Made by a program: the position numbers and the translations under genes. From contig NZ_VOBR01000012.1 in the NCBI RefSeq assembly GCF_007845675.1, positions 124,001-188,000 of the forward strand: 64,000 bases of DNA, in the 5' to 3' direction. Under the pieces are notes generated by a model. The model searched no databases and had not been told where the DNA came from. It worked only from the letters and a program-made list of their open reading frames with translations. Below, piece after piece: positions 53,665 through 63,200 of the stretch. Within the stretch, counting starts at the first letter, position 1. Each line of letters begins with the position of its first letter. The stretch comes from Lentzea tibetensis. Lineage in GTDB: Bacteria; Actinomycetota; Actinomycetes; Mycobacteriales; Pseudonocardiaceae.

Positions 53665-54144
53665 CGGTGCTCCAATCTCGCGCGCCGAGAAATAGTGAGC
53701 GCCCCACGCCCAAGGTTGCGCGCCCCAAAGTCGGACCAGCTCTTTGATGTGGCTTGATGGATATCAATGTGGATCGGCACGAGGGCAGCCCACACCGACC
53801 GACCTCGATCAGCAGTGATCAGCGGTCCGGTACGGGTGCGCCTCGAAAGCCAGGAAGAGTTATCTGCGTACGGCTGTCAGCCGCAGCGAATCAGCAAACC
53901 AAGACCAGCTCAGTCAGCTCACAACGTGCGTTGCCCCCATGAAATTTGCGGCGATTTCTTCAGTTCTACCAGAGACACCACAGCGGCATCTTGCAAGCAC
54001 TGCAATGTGTCCCAGGTCACATCAATTATAGACATTCAGCGGTAGTCAAAGATTCATTCTAGATCTGCCCCGCCAAAGCGCCGGCCGATTGGCCGGAAGC
54101 GGTCACCCCGTGAACGATCCGCACTTCTGCAAAAGTTCCACAGC
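53665..54144. other. 480-base intergenic region, lower GC
   Basis: I find no convincing gene. The region is noticeably poorer in GC than its surroundings between about 53,850 and 54,060 (e.g. ATCAATTATAGACATTCA at about 54,022). A GCGCCCCA direct repeat (53,699 and 53,720) lies just before the zinc-ribbon gene. A small hairpin, CCGGCC-GATT-GGCCGG, at about 54,082-54,097 probably ends the LmbU-type gene. It may be a breakpoint or the relic of an integrated element. Confidence 0.4.
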
Positions 54145-54804
54145 TCAGGTTTCACCCTCATCCAGCACCTGGTCCGCCACCTGGTCCAGGCTGGCGACGA
54201 CCCAGTTCTCCAGCGACGCGCTCGACCGCTCGGCGGCCGCCCGCCACCGGTCGATGCGGTCCCGATCGGCACTGATCTTCGGCAGGACGGGCGCGTCGGG
54301 GAACTCCTGCTCCGGCTGCCTGCTCTGCTTGAGCTGCCGCCGCAACTGATGCACCGACCAGCCCTGCTCGACCGCCAGGTCGAGCCATCGGTCCTGCTCG
54401 TCGGCAGTCAGCCGGGCGACTTCCATGTGGTGGTTGAAGGTCAGCGTGTCTCGACGTCGAGACATCGGAAACCGTCGAGCGATCCACGCGTAGTTGCGCA
54501 ACGTCTGGTAGTTCAGGCCGACGAGGTCCAACGCCCGCCGGTACCGGTCGGCGTACTGCGCTTCGCCGTAGGCGAGCCAATCCCCCAGGCACCACGCCGT
54601 GGAGTCGGCCACCTGGACGAGATGCGCGCCCACCCGTTGCCAATGGTCGAACGCGAGCGCGCGCTTGGGAAACTGCAGCCCGACCCGAGTGGACCGAACC
54701 CGGCTGTGCGCCGGTGGACCAGTTCTGCCCGGCGCGTGAGTGACTCCACGATTCCCCACCGAGTCCTGCTCTTTGTTGCGCTGGTTCTCCTCATCCCGTC
54801 GCAA
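54145..54804 (-). CDS. LmbU-family transcriptional regulator
   Basis: The 219-residue protein matches the LmbU pattern: VGLQFPKRALAFDHWQRVG, STAWCLGDWLAYGEAQYADR, LVGLNYQTLRNYAWIARRFP and LTFNHHMEVARLTADEQDRW. LmbU proteins are actinobacterial activators or repressors of antibiotic genes. TTG 54804 is preceded 8 bases earlier by GGAGGG, which supports it over the in-frame GTG 54759. It lies 1.9 kb beyond the exporter, so control of the polyketide cluster is possible but not shown. Confidence 0.85.
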   Translation of the reverse strand: MRRDEENQRNKEQDSVGNRGVTHAPGRTGPPAHSRVRSTRVGLQFPKRALAFDHWQRVGAHLVQVADSTAWCLGDWLAYGEAQYADRYRRALDLVGLNYQTLRNYAWIARRFPMSRRRDTLTFNHHMEVARLTADEQDRWLDLAVEQGWSVHQLRRQLKQSRQPEQEFPDAPVLPKISADRDRIDRWRAAAERSSASLENWVVASLDQVADQVLDEGET

Positions 54805-55352
54805 GCGGACAGCCCTCCAGGAACTAGTGGCCCGTCAATCCGGCATGCCAAAGATCCCTGGGATCGCCAAAGTCGTGAACCGAGGACAACGGCCGACCAG
54901 TTCAAGTCCGGACAAGGGTCTCCCGCCCTCGCCCGCAAATTGGTCGTGCGGCCAATCGTTGATACCGCGCGTAACCACGCGGCTACACCCCGGACATCAG
55001 CTCCCAGTCAGACAATCGGCAGGCCTCGAGAAGTCAGGCCTTGTCGGAATCGCCACTGCGAACGAAGTCCTGGATCGCTGACCCCCAGCGCGGGCCGCCC
55101 TGATCAGGCCGGTACCCCCGGACACTTCGCGAATAGCATGAACACCCCATGCGGTCACACTATAGACGAGACAGACGTTCCGAAAGATGGTTGCGCCATG
55201 TTCGTCAACCCTGTTGGACGCCCACCAACTGGTACAAACGTCCCGGTCCCGCACCGATCATCCCACCAATTGGGCGCCGCAACAGCGGCGCCGTTGCGCG
55301 GGTCGCCGCCGCGGCGGAACGCCCGGAGGCGTTCGCGCCGCGCTTGGTCGCT
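54805..55352. other. 548-base intergenic region
   Basis: This gap between the LmbU-type gene and the end of the GH92 gene has no credible coding frame on either strand. It should hold the promoter of the LmbU-type gene and the 3' end of the GH92 transcript. No clear hairpin was seen near 55,353. Confidence 0.4.
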
Positions 55353-57578
55353 CTAGCGGACGCCGTCGTAGGACGGCGGTGCGTCACCTGGACCGGATCC
55401 CCACGACGTGGGGCTCGCGCCGAGGGTGAAGTCGACCGTGCCACCGTTGGTGAACATGGCTCCGGGCAGCCACGTCTTCGTCGATGCCACGCCGTTCACC
55501 TTCAGCGACTGGATGTAGTAGTTGCTGTTCGACGCCTGCGGCGCGTTGATCGTGAGCGTCCTGCCGCTGGTGAGGTGGATGACGACCTTGGTGAACGTCG
55601 GCGAGTTGAGAACCACGTCGGCCGTGCCGAGGTGCTGCGGGTAGATGCCCATCGTGGCCCACACGTACTGCGCGCTCATCGTGCCGAGGTCGTCGTTGTT
55701 CGGGTACGTGCAGCAGTTGTTGCCATAGGTGGTGGTCAGCCAGCGGTGCACCGTCGACTGCGTGCTCGACGGCCTGCCCGTCCAGTTGTAGAACCACTGC
55801 TGGCCCTGCGAGAACTCGTTGGTGAGGAACGCCCTCGTCGGCTTCTCGTTGTTGAAGCTGAGAAACAGGTCGTCGAGCAGGCGGTTGGTGGCATCGTTGC
55901 CGCCGAGCAGCTTCGCCAGCGCGGGCTGGTCGGTCGGCACCTGGAAGCGGTACTGCGCCGCGGAACCCTCGACGTAGGGCTTCTGGTCGCCCGGCTGCAC
56001 GTGCGTGAACGTGCCGTCGGCGTTGCGGGGCGAGAGCAGCCCGGTCTGCGGGTCGAAGATGTTCTTCCAGTTCAACGCCCGCTTGGCGAGGAAGTCGCCG
56101 TTCACCTTGTCGCCCAAGGCATACGCGAGGCGCGACAGTGCGAAGTCCTGCTGGGTCCACTCGATGGTCAGCGACGGGTCGTTGACGGTGTAGCCGAGCC
56201 GGTCGTACCCGGTGGTGTTGCGGCGCACCCGGTTGTCGGTGCGAGCTTGCTTGACCAGGTCGGCGAGCAACGCCTTGTCGTCGATGCTGCGCGCACCGAA
56301 CGCGCGGAACTCGGCCACGATGGCGGGCGCCGAGTCGCCGATCATCACGCCGTTGAACGAGTTCATGAAGCCCCACTGCGGAATCGCCCCGGCCTGGTCG
56401 TAGGCCTGCTTGAGCGACGTGGCCATGTCCCCGGTCTCGGCAGGTGCGATCAACGCCGCCAGTGACGCCTGGTTGTGGTAGGTGTCCCAGCCGGAGAAGT
56501 TCTGGTAGTGCGCCCGTTGTCCGGGCGCAACGGTGTGCACCGCGTTGTCGTACCCGATGTATTGGCCGTTGACGTCGCTGACCACGTTCGGGTGGTTGAG
56601 CTGGTGGTACAGGTTGGAGTAGAAGACCGTCTGCTCCGCCGCCGTCCCACCGGCGATCTCGATCCGCCGCAGGTACTGGTTCCACTTGTCGCGCGTGGCC
56701 GTGCGGACCTTGTCGAAGTCCCAGCCGGGATTCTCGGTCTGCCGGTTCAGCCTCGCTCCCGCGTCGCTGACGAACGACAGGCCGACCTTGGCCTGCAGCA
56801 CGGGGGCGGCGGTCGTGTCGAACGTCAGGAAGATCCCGCCCGGCTTCGCGGCGTCGCCGAGGATCTTCGCGGACGTGAACGGGCGGTCGAAGACCATGTT
56901 GAAGTGCACGACGTAGGTCGCCTTGTCACCGCAGAAGTGGCCGCTCGTCGTGTTGCCGATGATCTCGTTGTTGCCGACGATCCTGGCCGAACTGCCGTCG
57001 GCCTCCCGCTGCTGCTGGCTGTCGCGCAGCTTCACCAGGACGGCCGCCTGCGTGGTCGCCGGGTAGGTGATCCGCGCGATCCCGCTGCGCTGGGTCGTGG
57101 TCAGCTCGGTGCGGATCTGGCCGTTGCTGCTCTTCGCCGAGTAGTACCCGGCGGTGGCGATCTCGCTGCTGTGGTCCAACGTTGTCATCGTGGCGTTGAT
57201 GTCGGCCGGCGCGCCGCCGATCATCGGCAGGATCGGGTCGTCGCCCATCGCACCGCAGCCGGGCCCCGCGAGTGCGGTCAGCCCGTAGCCGCGGAGCTGG
57301 TCGTCGTTGTGCCGGTAGTTGCCGCCCGCCCCGCGGCGCTTGGTGTTGGGGCTCCACTGGATCGAGCCGAACGGTGCCTGCGCGCCGGGGAAGTTGTTGC
57401 CGGCACCGGTCTGGACGATGGTGTTCACGGTCGCGGCGGGGTCGGCGACGAGCGCCGCCGCCTCGGTGCGGACCGGGCCGGCGAAGGCCTGCCCGACAGG
57501 TGATGCGGCGGCGACCAGCGCCACGGCGCACCCGGCGATGCCGAGCCGTGCCAGGCGGTGATACCTCGGAGATCGCAT
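55353..57578 (-). CDS. secreted GH92 family glycosidase (alpha-mannosidase type)
   Basis: The 741-residue precursor has a signal peptide (ARLGIAGCAVALVAAASPVG) and the GH92 blocks: GNNFPGAQAPFGSIQWSPNT, LTALAGPGCGAMGDDPILPM, HQLNHPNVVSDVNGQYIGYD, YQNFSGWDTYHNQASLAALI and LGTMSAQYVWATMGIYP. GH92 enzymes are calcium-dependent exo-alpha-mannosidases acting by inversion on glycans outside the cell. The Ca-binding and acid/base residues were not individually checked. GAGAGGAG precedes the ATG. It is divergent from the GH59 gene. Confidence 0.9.
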   Translation of the reverse strand: MRSPRYHRLARLGIAGCAVALVAAASPVGQAFAGPVRTEAAALVADPAATVNTIVQTGAGNNFPGAQAPFGSIQWSPNTKRRGAGGNYRHNDDQLRGYGLTALAGPGCGAMGDDPILPMIGGAPADINATMTTLDHSSEIATAGYYSAKSSNGQIRTELTTTQRSGIARITYPATTQAAVLVKLRDSQQQREADGSSARIVGNNEIIGNTTSGHFCGDKATYVVHFNMVFDRPFTSAKILGDAAKPGGIFLTFDTTAAPVLQAKVGLSFVSDAGARLNRQTENPGWDFDKVRTATRDKWNQYLRRIEIAGGTAAEQTVFYSNLYHQLNHPNVVSDVNGQYIGYDNAVHTVAPGQRAHYQNFSGWDTYHNQASLAALIAPAETGDMATSLKQAYDQAGAIPQWGFMNSFNGVMIGDSAPAIVAEFRAFGARSIDDKALLADLVKQARTDNRVRRNTTGYDRLGYTVNDPSLTIEWTQQDFALSRLAYALGDKVNGDFLAKRALNWKNIFDPQTGLLSPRNADGTFTHVQPGDQKPYVEGSAAQYRFQVPTDQPALAKLLGGNDATNRLLDDLFLSFNNEKPTRAFLTNEFSQGQQWFYNWTGRPSSTQSTVHRWLTTTYGNNCCTYPNNDDLGTMSAQYVWATMGIYPQHLGTADVVLNSPTFTKVVIHLTSGRTLTINAPQASNSNYYIQSLKVNGVASTKTWLPGAMFTNGGTVDFTLGASPTSWGSGPGDAPPSYDGVR

Positions 57579-57625
57579 TGACACTCCTCTCGAGATGCAT
57601 CCGCGGCGGCATGACAACGATGACA

Positions 57626-57654
57626 GTTCTAGGAGGCGGCCTCCGGATCCGCAA
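57626..57654 (-). promoter_or_regulatory. candidate promoter of the GH92 gene
   Basis: On the minus strand TTGCGG (57654-57649) and TAGAAC (57631-57626) are 17 bases apart, 48 bases ahead of the ATG at 57578. This is a good fit to the actinomycete housekeeping consensus. Confidence 0.45.
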
Positions 57655-57807
57655 CGTCCGGAATTTCGGAACGAGGCCATCCGGGTGACGGCCGATCGGG
57701 GTGCGATCTTGTCCACCCCGGACAGCTTTGCGCGGCGGCGAAGGATCGAGAACCTAGACTCGCCCGTGCCGCCGTCGCCGACAACGTTGTCGAGCGAGGT
57801 GCAACGG

Positions 57808-60168
57808 ATGAACCGATTGCTCGTGATTCTCATTCTGCTGCTGGGGTCGGTGGTGGTCACCCCGGCGCAGGCGGCGACGACGATCACCGTGGACGGCACG
57901 CAGGGCGGCCGCACCTATGACGGCGTGGGCGCGGTCAGCGGTGGCGGCGGCAACAGCAAGCTGCTGCTCGACTACCCGGAACCCCAGCGCGGACAGATAC
58001 TCGACTACCTGTTCAAACCGGGCTACGGCGCCGGGGTCCAGCTGTTCAAGGTGGAGATCGGCGGAGACATGAACTCCACCGACGGCTCCGAGCCGAGCCA
58101 CATGCACACCCGCAACGACGAGAACTACCAGCGCGGCTACGAGTGGTGGCTGATGGAGCAGGCCAAGGCGCGCAACCCGTCGATCAAGCTCGCGGGGCTG
58201 GCGTGGGGCGCTCCCGGCTGGATCGGGAACGGCGAGTTCTGGTCGCAGGACATGGTCGACTACATCGTCAAGTGGCTCAAGGGCGCGCGTGATCACCACG
58301 GCCTGACCATCGACTACATCGGTGGCTGGAACGAGAACGGCTGGGACAGGGGCTGGTTCGTCGCGCTCAAGAAGGCATTGCGGGACAACGACCTGCCCAC
58401 GCTCGTGGTCGGCGCGGACTCCACCGGCTGGGGCGTCGCCGACGACATGGTGAACGACAGCGCGTTCCACGACGCGGTCGACGTGCTCGGCACGCACTAC
58501 CCGTGCGACGGCGCCAACGGCGGTGGCGCGACCGCCTACTCGTGCCATTCGACGTCGACCGCGCAGAACATCGGGAAACCGTTGTGGGCGGCCGAGAACG
58601 GCTCGCAGGACTTCCACCTCGGCGCCGACCGGATGGCCCGCCAGATCATCCTCGGCTACGTCGACGCCAAGATGACGGCCTACATCAACTGGCCGCTGAT
58701 CGCCGCGCTGCCACCGGGTCTGCCCTGGGTGACCACGGGACTCGCGGAGGCGCCGCAGCCGTGGTCGGGCAAGTTCGAGATCGGCAAACAGGCGTGGACG
58801 ATGGCGCACTTCACCCAGTTCACCAGGCTGGGCTGGAAGTTCGTCGACTCCGCTTCCGGCCTGCTCGACGGCAACCGGGCCAACGGCAGCTACATCAGCC
58901 TGCAGGCCGCGAACCACTCCGCGCACTCGACCGTCATCGAGACGACCCGCGCCAGCCAGCCCCAGACCGTCACGTTCAACGTCCGCGGCGGCCTGCCCAC
59001 CGGCCCGATGCGGGTGTACGCCACGAACCTCCGCTCGACCAACCCGGCTGACTGGTTCGTCCGGAAGGCCGACGTCAGCCCTGGGTCAGCGCTCACCCTG
59101 CAGCCGGGCCACATCTACTCCGTCAGCACGCTGACCGGTCAGGGCAAGGGCACCGCCGCCTCCCCCGGCGGCGGCGGATTCCCGTTGCCGCACAAGGATG
59201 ACTTCGAGTCCTACGACCTGGCCCGCCCGGCGAGGTACCTGGCGGACCAGCACGGCTCGTTCGAGGTCGTCGGCTGCGGTGGCGGCCGCGGCGGCAAGTG
59301 CGTGCGGCAGATGGCGCCGGTGAAGGTGATTCCGTGGCAGGACAACTCCGCCACGCCCTACGCCCTGATCGGGGACAACAGCCTCGGCGACTACACGATC
59401 AGCTCGGACGTGATGTTCGAGCAGGCCGCGTCGGTGTCGCTGCTGGGCCGCTTCGGCGACCGCGACTACTGGGAGGTCGGCAGGATCAACGCCTACCACG
59501 TCAAGGTCGCCAGCAACGGCGCGTGGTCGATCGCCCGCGGGTCGACGTCCGGCGCGATGACCGTGCTGGCGAGCGGCACCCGCGCCGCGCTCGGCACCAA
59601 CAGCTGGCACACCGTGTCCGCGAGCTTCCAGGGCAGCACCATCACGGCTCGCGTCGACGACCAGGTGCTCGGCAGCGCGACCGACGGCGCCTACCGCTCG
59701 GGGCCGGGCGGCCTGCAGGTCGGCGAGTGGCGCAACGTCCAGTTCGACGACCTCGCGCTGACCGGAGGATCGGCCGCGACGGCGTACAAGATCGTGAACC
59801 GCAACAGCGGCAAGCTGTTGTCCACCAGCGGGGAGGAGATCGTCCAGTCGTCCGACAACGGCTCGGCGGCACAGCGGTGGCGCCAGGACGGCACCGCGCT
59901 GATCAACGTCGGCAGCGGCAAGGCGCTCGACGTACCCGGTTTCTCGACCACACCGGGAACCCAGCTGATCCAGTGGACGCCGAACGGCGGCGCCAACCAG
60001 CAGTGGACGATCAGCTCCGCGGGTGGCTACTCGACGCTGACCAACTCCCACAGCGGCCTGCCGGCCGAGGTGTCCGGTTCGTCCACAACGGACGGTGCGC
60101 CGGTGGTCCAGGGCAACGCGACCGGCGGCAGAAACCAGCAGTGGACGCTCGTGCCCGCGAACGACTGA
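57808..60168 (+). CDS. secreted GH59 galactocerebrosidase-like enzyme with ricin-type lectin domain
   Basis: The 786-residue precursor has a signal peptide (LLVILILLLGSVVVTPAQAA). The GH59 catalytic domain follows (TYDGVGAVSGGGGNSKLLLD, FKVEIGGDMNSTDGSEPSHM). The likely acid/base Glu is in GGWNENGWDRGW and the nucleophile Glu in LWAAENGSQDF, by comparison with human GALC. A middle beta-sandwich lectin-like domain and a C-terminal beta-trefoil with QRW/QQW repeats follow. GH59 removes beta-galactose, e.g. from galactosyl lipids; the bacterial substrate is open. It is terminated by the hairpin at 60175. Confidence 0.92.
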   Translation: MNRLLVILILLLGSVVVTPAQAATTITVDGTQGGRTYDGVGAVSGGGGNSKLLLDYPEPQRGQILDYLFKPGYGAGVQLFKVEIGGDMNSTDGSEPSHMHTRNDENYQRGYEWWLMEQAKARNPSIKLAGLAWGAPGWIGNGEFWSQDMVDYIVKWLKGARDHHGLTIDYIGGWNENGWDRGWFVALKKALRDNDLPTLVVGADSTGWGVADDMVNDSAFHDAVDVLGTHYPCDGANGGGATAYSCHSTSTAQNIGKPLWAAENGSQDFHLGADRMARQIILGYVDAKMTAYINWPLIAALPPGLPWVTTGLAEAPQPWSGKFEIGKQAWTMAHFTQFTRLGWKFVDSASGLLDGNRANGSYISLQAANHSAHSTVIETTRASQPQTVTFNVRGGLPTGPMRVYATNLRSTNPADWFVRKADVSPGSALTLQPGHIYSVSTLTGQGKGTAASPGGGGFPLPHKDDFESYDLARPARYLADQHGSFEVVGCGGGRGGKCVRQMAPVKVIPWQDNSATPYALIGDNSLGDYTISSDVMFEQAASVSLLGRFGDRDYWEVGRINAYHVKVASNGAWSIARGSTSGAMTVLASGTRAALGTNSWHTVSASFQGSTITARVDDQVLGSATDGAYRSGPGGLQVGEWRNVQFDDLALTGGSAATAYKIVNRNSGKLLSTSGEEIVQSSDNGSAAQRWRQDGTALINVGSGKALDVPGFSTTPGTQLIQWTPNGGANQQWTISSAGGYSTLTNSHSGLPAEVSGSSTTDGAPVVQGNATGGRNQQWTLVPAND

Positions 60169-60174
60169 TCCGCT

Positions 60175-60208
60175 CGGTGACGGCACCCTGATGCGGGTGC
60201 CGTCACCG
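60175..60208. terminator. bidirectional hairpin between convergent genes
   Basis: A 14-base perfect stem (60175-60188 with 60195-60208, sequence CGGTGACGGCACCC and its complement) with a 6-base loop starts 6 bases after the GH59 stop. It faces the end of the minus-strand GGDEF gene. Confidence 0.8.
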
Positions 60209-60258
60209 CACAGCGGGACGATGGCAGCAGAACTGTCTTGCCCAGCAAGGAGTTCGCG

Positions 60259-63200
60259 TCATGCGGTACGTGGTCCGCGACGCTGGGCGCAGCTGGCCGG
60301 ATCCACTTCGAGTGCGGTTGCCACGAGTGCGTCGAGATCCATGACGCGCCCGGCCGCGATCGCTGCCTCCACCTCGGCGTCGGTGAGCACGGCGCGGATG
60401 CGGAGCAGCGTCCTGTCCCGGACGGCCGCCTGGTGCTTGGTCATCGGCGTGCTGTCCTGTGCGCGGATCACCTCGACGGCACCGAGCATGCGGGCGGCCA
60501 GCGCGGGTTCCACCGTGCTGAGGAGATCGGTCAGGGAGCTGAGCGTGTAGAGGACCGCGAACCGGTCGCCGAACCCGTGGTGCTGGCGGATCGCGGTGGT
60601 GTACAGGCGGTACGCCTCGACCGGATCGCCGTCCAGCCGGGTGAGCCTGCCGAGGATGTGGAGTGCGTACGCCTCGCCGCCGATGTCACCGATCTGCCTG
60701 CCGATCTCGACGGCTTCGGTGAGCAGCGGGCGGGCGGCCGCGGCATCGCCGAGGTCCACGCAGACGTCACCGAGACCGACCAGGGTCAGCAGGAGCGAGC
60801 GGAGGTTGCCGAGCAGGCGGTCCAGCTCGATGTCGCGCAGCAGGAGCTTGCGGGCGGTGTGCAGGTCACCCTCGAAGAGGGCGATCATGGACAGGTTGCC
60901 GCTCGCCGCGGCCAGGATGGTGTCGCGCTTCCCGCGTGACTCCTGGATCTCGACGCACTCACCGAAGCAGGCGCGGGCCCGGTCGATGTCTCCGCTCTGC
61001 CTGGCGACCAGACCGACGACGTTGAGCGCCTTCGCCACGAGGTCGAGGTCGCCGAGTTCGCGGCCGAGCTGCAAGCTCTTCTCGCCCAGGGACAAGGCGG
61101 CCGCCTGGTCGTCCTGCTTGATGGCGAGGAACGCCGCGGACTCCATCAGCCAGCCTCGGACACCGTCAGGCAGCGGCCGGTCCACCGCCTCCGCGAGCAG
61201 GCGGCGGTGCCATTCCCGGCCCTCGCGGATGTGCCAGCCCTTCTGCCAGTACCGGGTGACACCGAGAACGATCCGGGCGGCGGTGAGCGTGTCCCGTTCG
61301 GCCATCGCCCAGATGTGCGCCGCCCGCAGGTTCAGGTACTCGCGGCTGACCCGTGCGTACCACGACGCACCTTCGGGACCGGCCAGTCCCTTGTCGGCGC
61401 GTTCGGCGAACGCGGCGAAGTAGGCGGCGTGGCGCTGGGCGAGCCCCTCGTCGGCTGCCGTGGCCAGCCGTTCGCCCGCGTAGGCCCGGATGGTCTCCAG
61501 CATGGTGTACCGGACGCCGTCCGCGGTGTTCCGCGCGCCGAGGAGGTTCCGGTCGACCAGCCCGGCCAGCCGATCGGTGAGCCTGCTGATGGACTCGCCC
61601 GCCGTCGCGCCGGAGGGCACGCAGACGGCGGCGATGGCGTCGGCCGGGCAGCCTCCGGCGAAGACGGCCAGGCGGGTCAGCAGCTCCTGGTCGCCCGCGT
61701 CGAGCAGGGCGAAGCTCCAGTCGATGGTGGCCCGCAGCGTCTGCTGCCGGGCAGGCAGGTCCTGGGGCCCGGTCGCGGGCAGCTCCGACCGTTCGTTCAA
61801 CTGGGCCAGGATCCGGGTCGGCGAGAGAACGTCGCAGTTCGCCGCGGTGAGCTCGATGGCGAGCGGGAGGCCGTCCAGCCGGCAGCACACCTCGGCGGCG
61901 GCGCGCAGGTCGTCCGGGCTGAAGGTCAGTCCGTAGACGGCTTCGGTGGCTCGCGACACGAACAGCGCCAGCGCGGGCGAGGCGTCCAGCGCCGCGGCCG
62001 TCTCCTCCGGCCGGGTCGGCAGCCGGTCCAGGTCGGGCACCAGCAGCGGCGGGACCGGGTAGACCTGTTCGCCGGTGAGCCGCAGCCGTTGCCTGCTGGT
62101 GATCAGCACCCGCACACCGGGCGCGGCGGCCAGCAGCGCGGCGACGAACGAGCCCGCGCTCAGCACGTGTTCGAAGTTGTCCAGCACCAGCAGCAGCTCG
62201 AGCCCGCTCAGCGCCCGGATCACCGTGTCGGCCAGCGGCTCGTCCGCGCCCTCCGGCACCTCCAGCACCGCGGCCGCCGCGGAGACCACCAGCTCGGTCG
62301 TCGTGGCCTCGGCGAGGGACAGGAACACGGCCCCGTCGGCGAACTCGTCGGCCACGGCACCCGCGACGGCCAGTGCCAGCCGGGTCTTGCCGATGCCACC
62401 GGCGCCGGTCAGCGTGACCAGCCTTCGATCGGCCAGCAGATCGGCGACCCGCGCGGTGTCGCGCGCCCGGCCGACCAGGCTGCTCACCGCCGCGGGCAGT
62501 CGCCGCCGGGCGTTGTCGGCGCGGGCCACGGCCACCGGCGACACGCCCCAGTCGCCGTTGCCGCCCTGCTCCAGGTGCCCGAGGTCGGCGAGTTGCGTCA
62601 GTGCGCGTTCGGCCTGGGCGATGAACCCGCCGCTGCGCCGGGCCAGCCACTGCACCAGCTCCCGCGTGGGTTCGCCGTGCAGCGTCGACCGCAGCCAGAC
62701 GTGCAGCGCCGACTCGGACAGCGGCGCCAGCACCACGGTGTCCAGCAGCGGCACCGGCGGGGCGGGCCCGACCGGATCGTGCACCGCCTGCACCAGGCCC
62801 ACCACGCGCGGGCCACTCCGGCCCGCCAGCCTCCGCACCCGTCGGCCCACCTCGGCGAGGTCGGCATCGGTGTCGGCGATCACCAGCACCCGCTCGGCCT
62901 GATCCACACCGCGTTCGGCCGCATCGGTGCCCACGTGCAGCACCGCGAACCCGCGCATGCCCGCCAGCTTGCCCACCTCGGCCAGGAACCGGGTGTGCCC
63001 GGCCCCCCGCTCGCCGGCCACCCGCAGCGCACCGCGCCCGCGAGCGTCCAGCCGGACGAGGAAGTCACGGGCGACCGCGAACGCCGCGTCCCGCTCGAGC
63101 AACCGGTCCGAACTCCGGCGCCCGCCCGCCTGCAGGTCGTCACCGACCGCGCGTCCCCTGCCCCGGCGCTTGGCCAGGTAGTTGCGGCGGTCAGCGAGCT

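Noticed and set aside
54805-55352. Small genes in the gap before the GH92 gene
   Set aside because: Short frames on both strands lack ribosome sites, codon bias and recognisable motifs.
55149-56465. 438-codon + strand frame opposite the GH92 gene
   Set aside because: No domain and typical shadow composition; the GH92 blocks are continuous on the minus strand.
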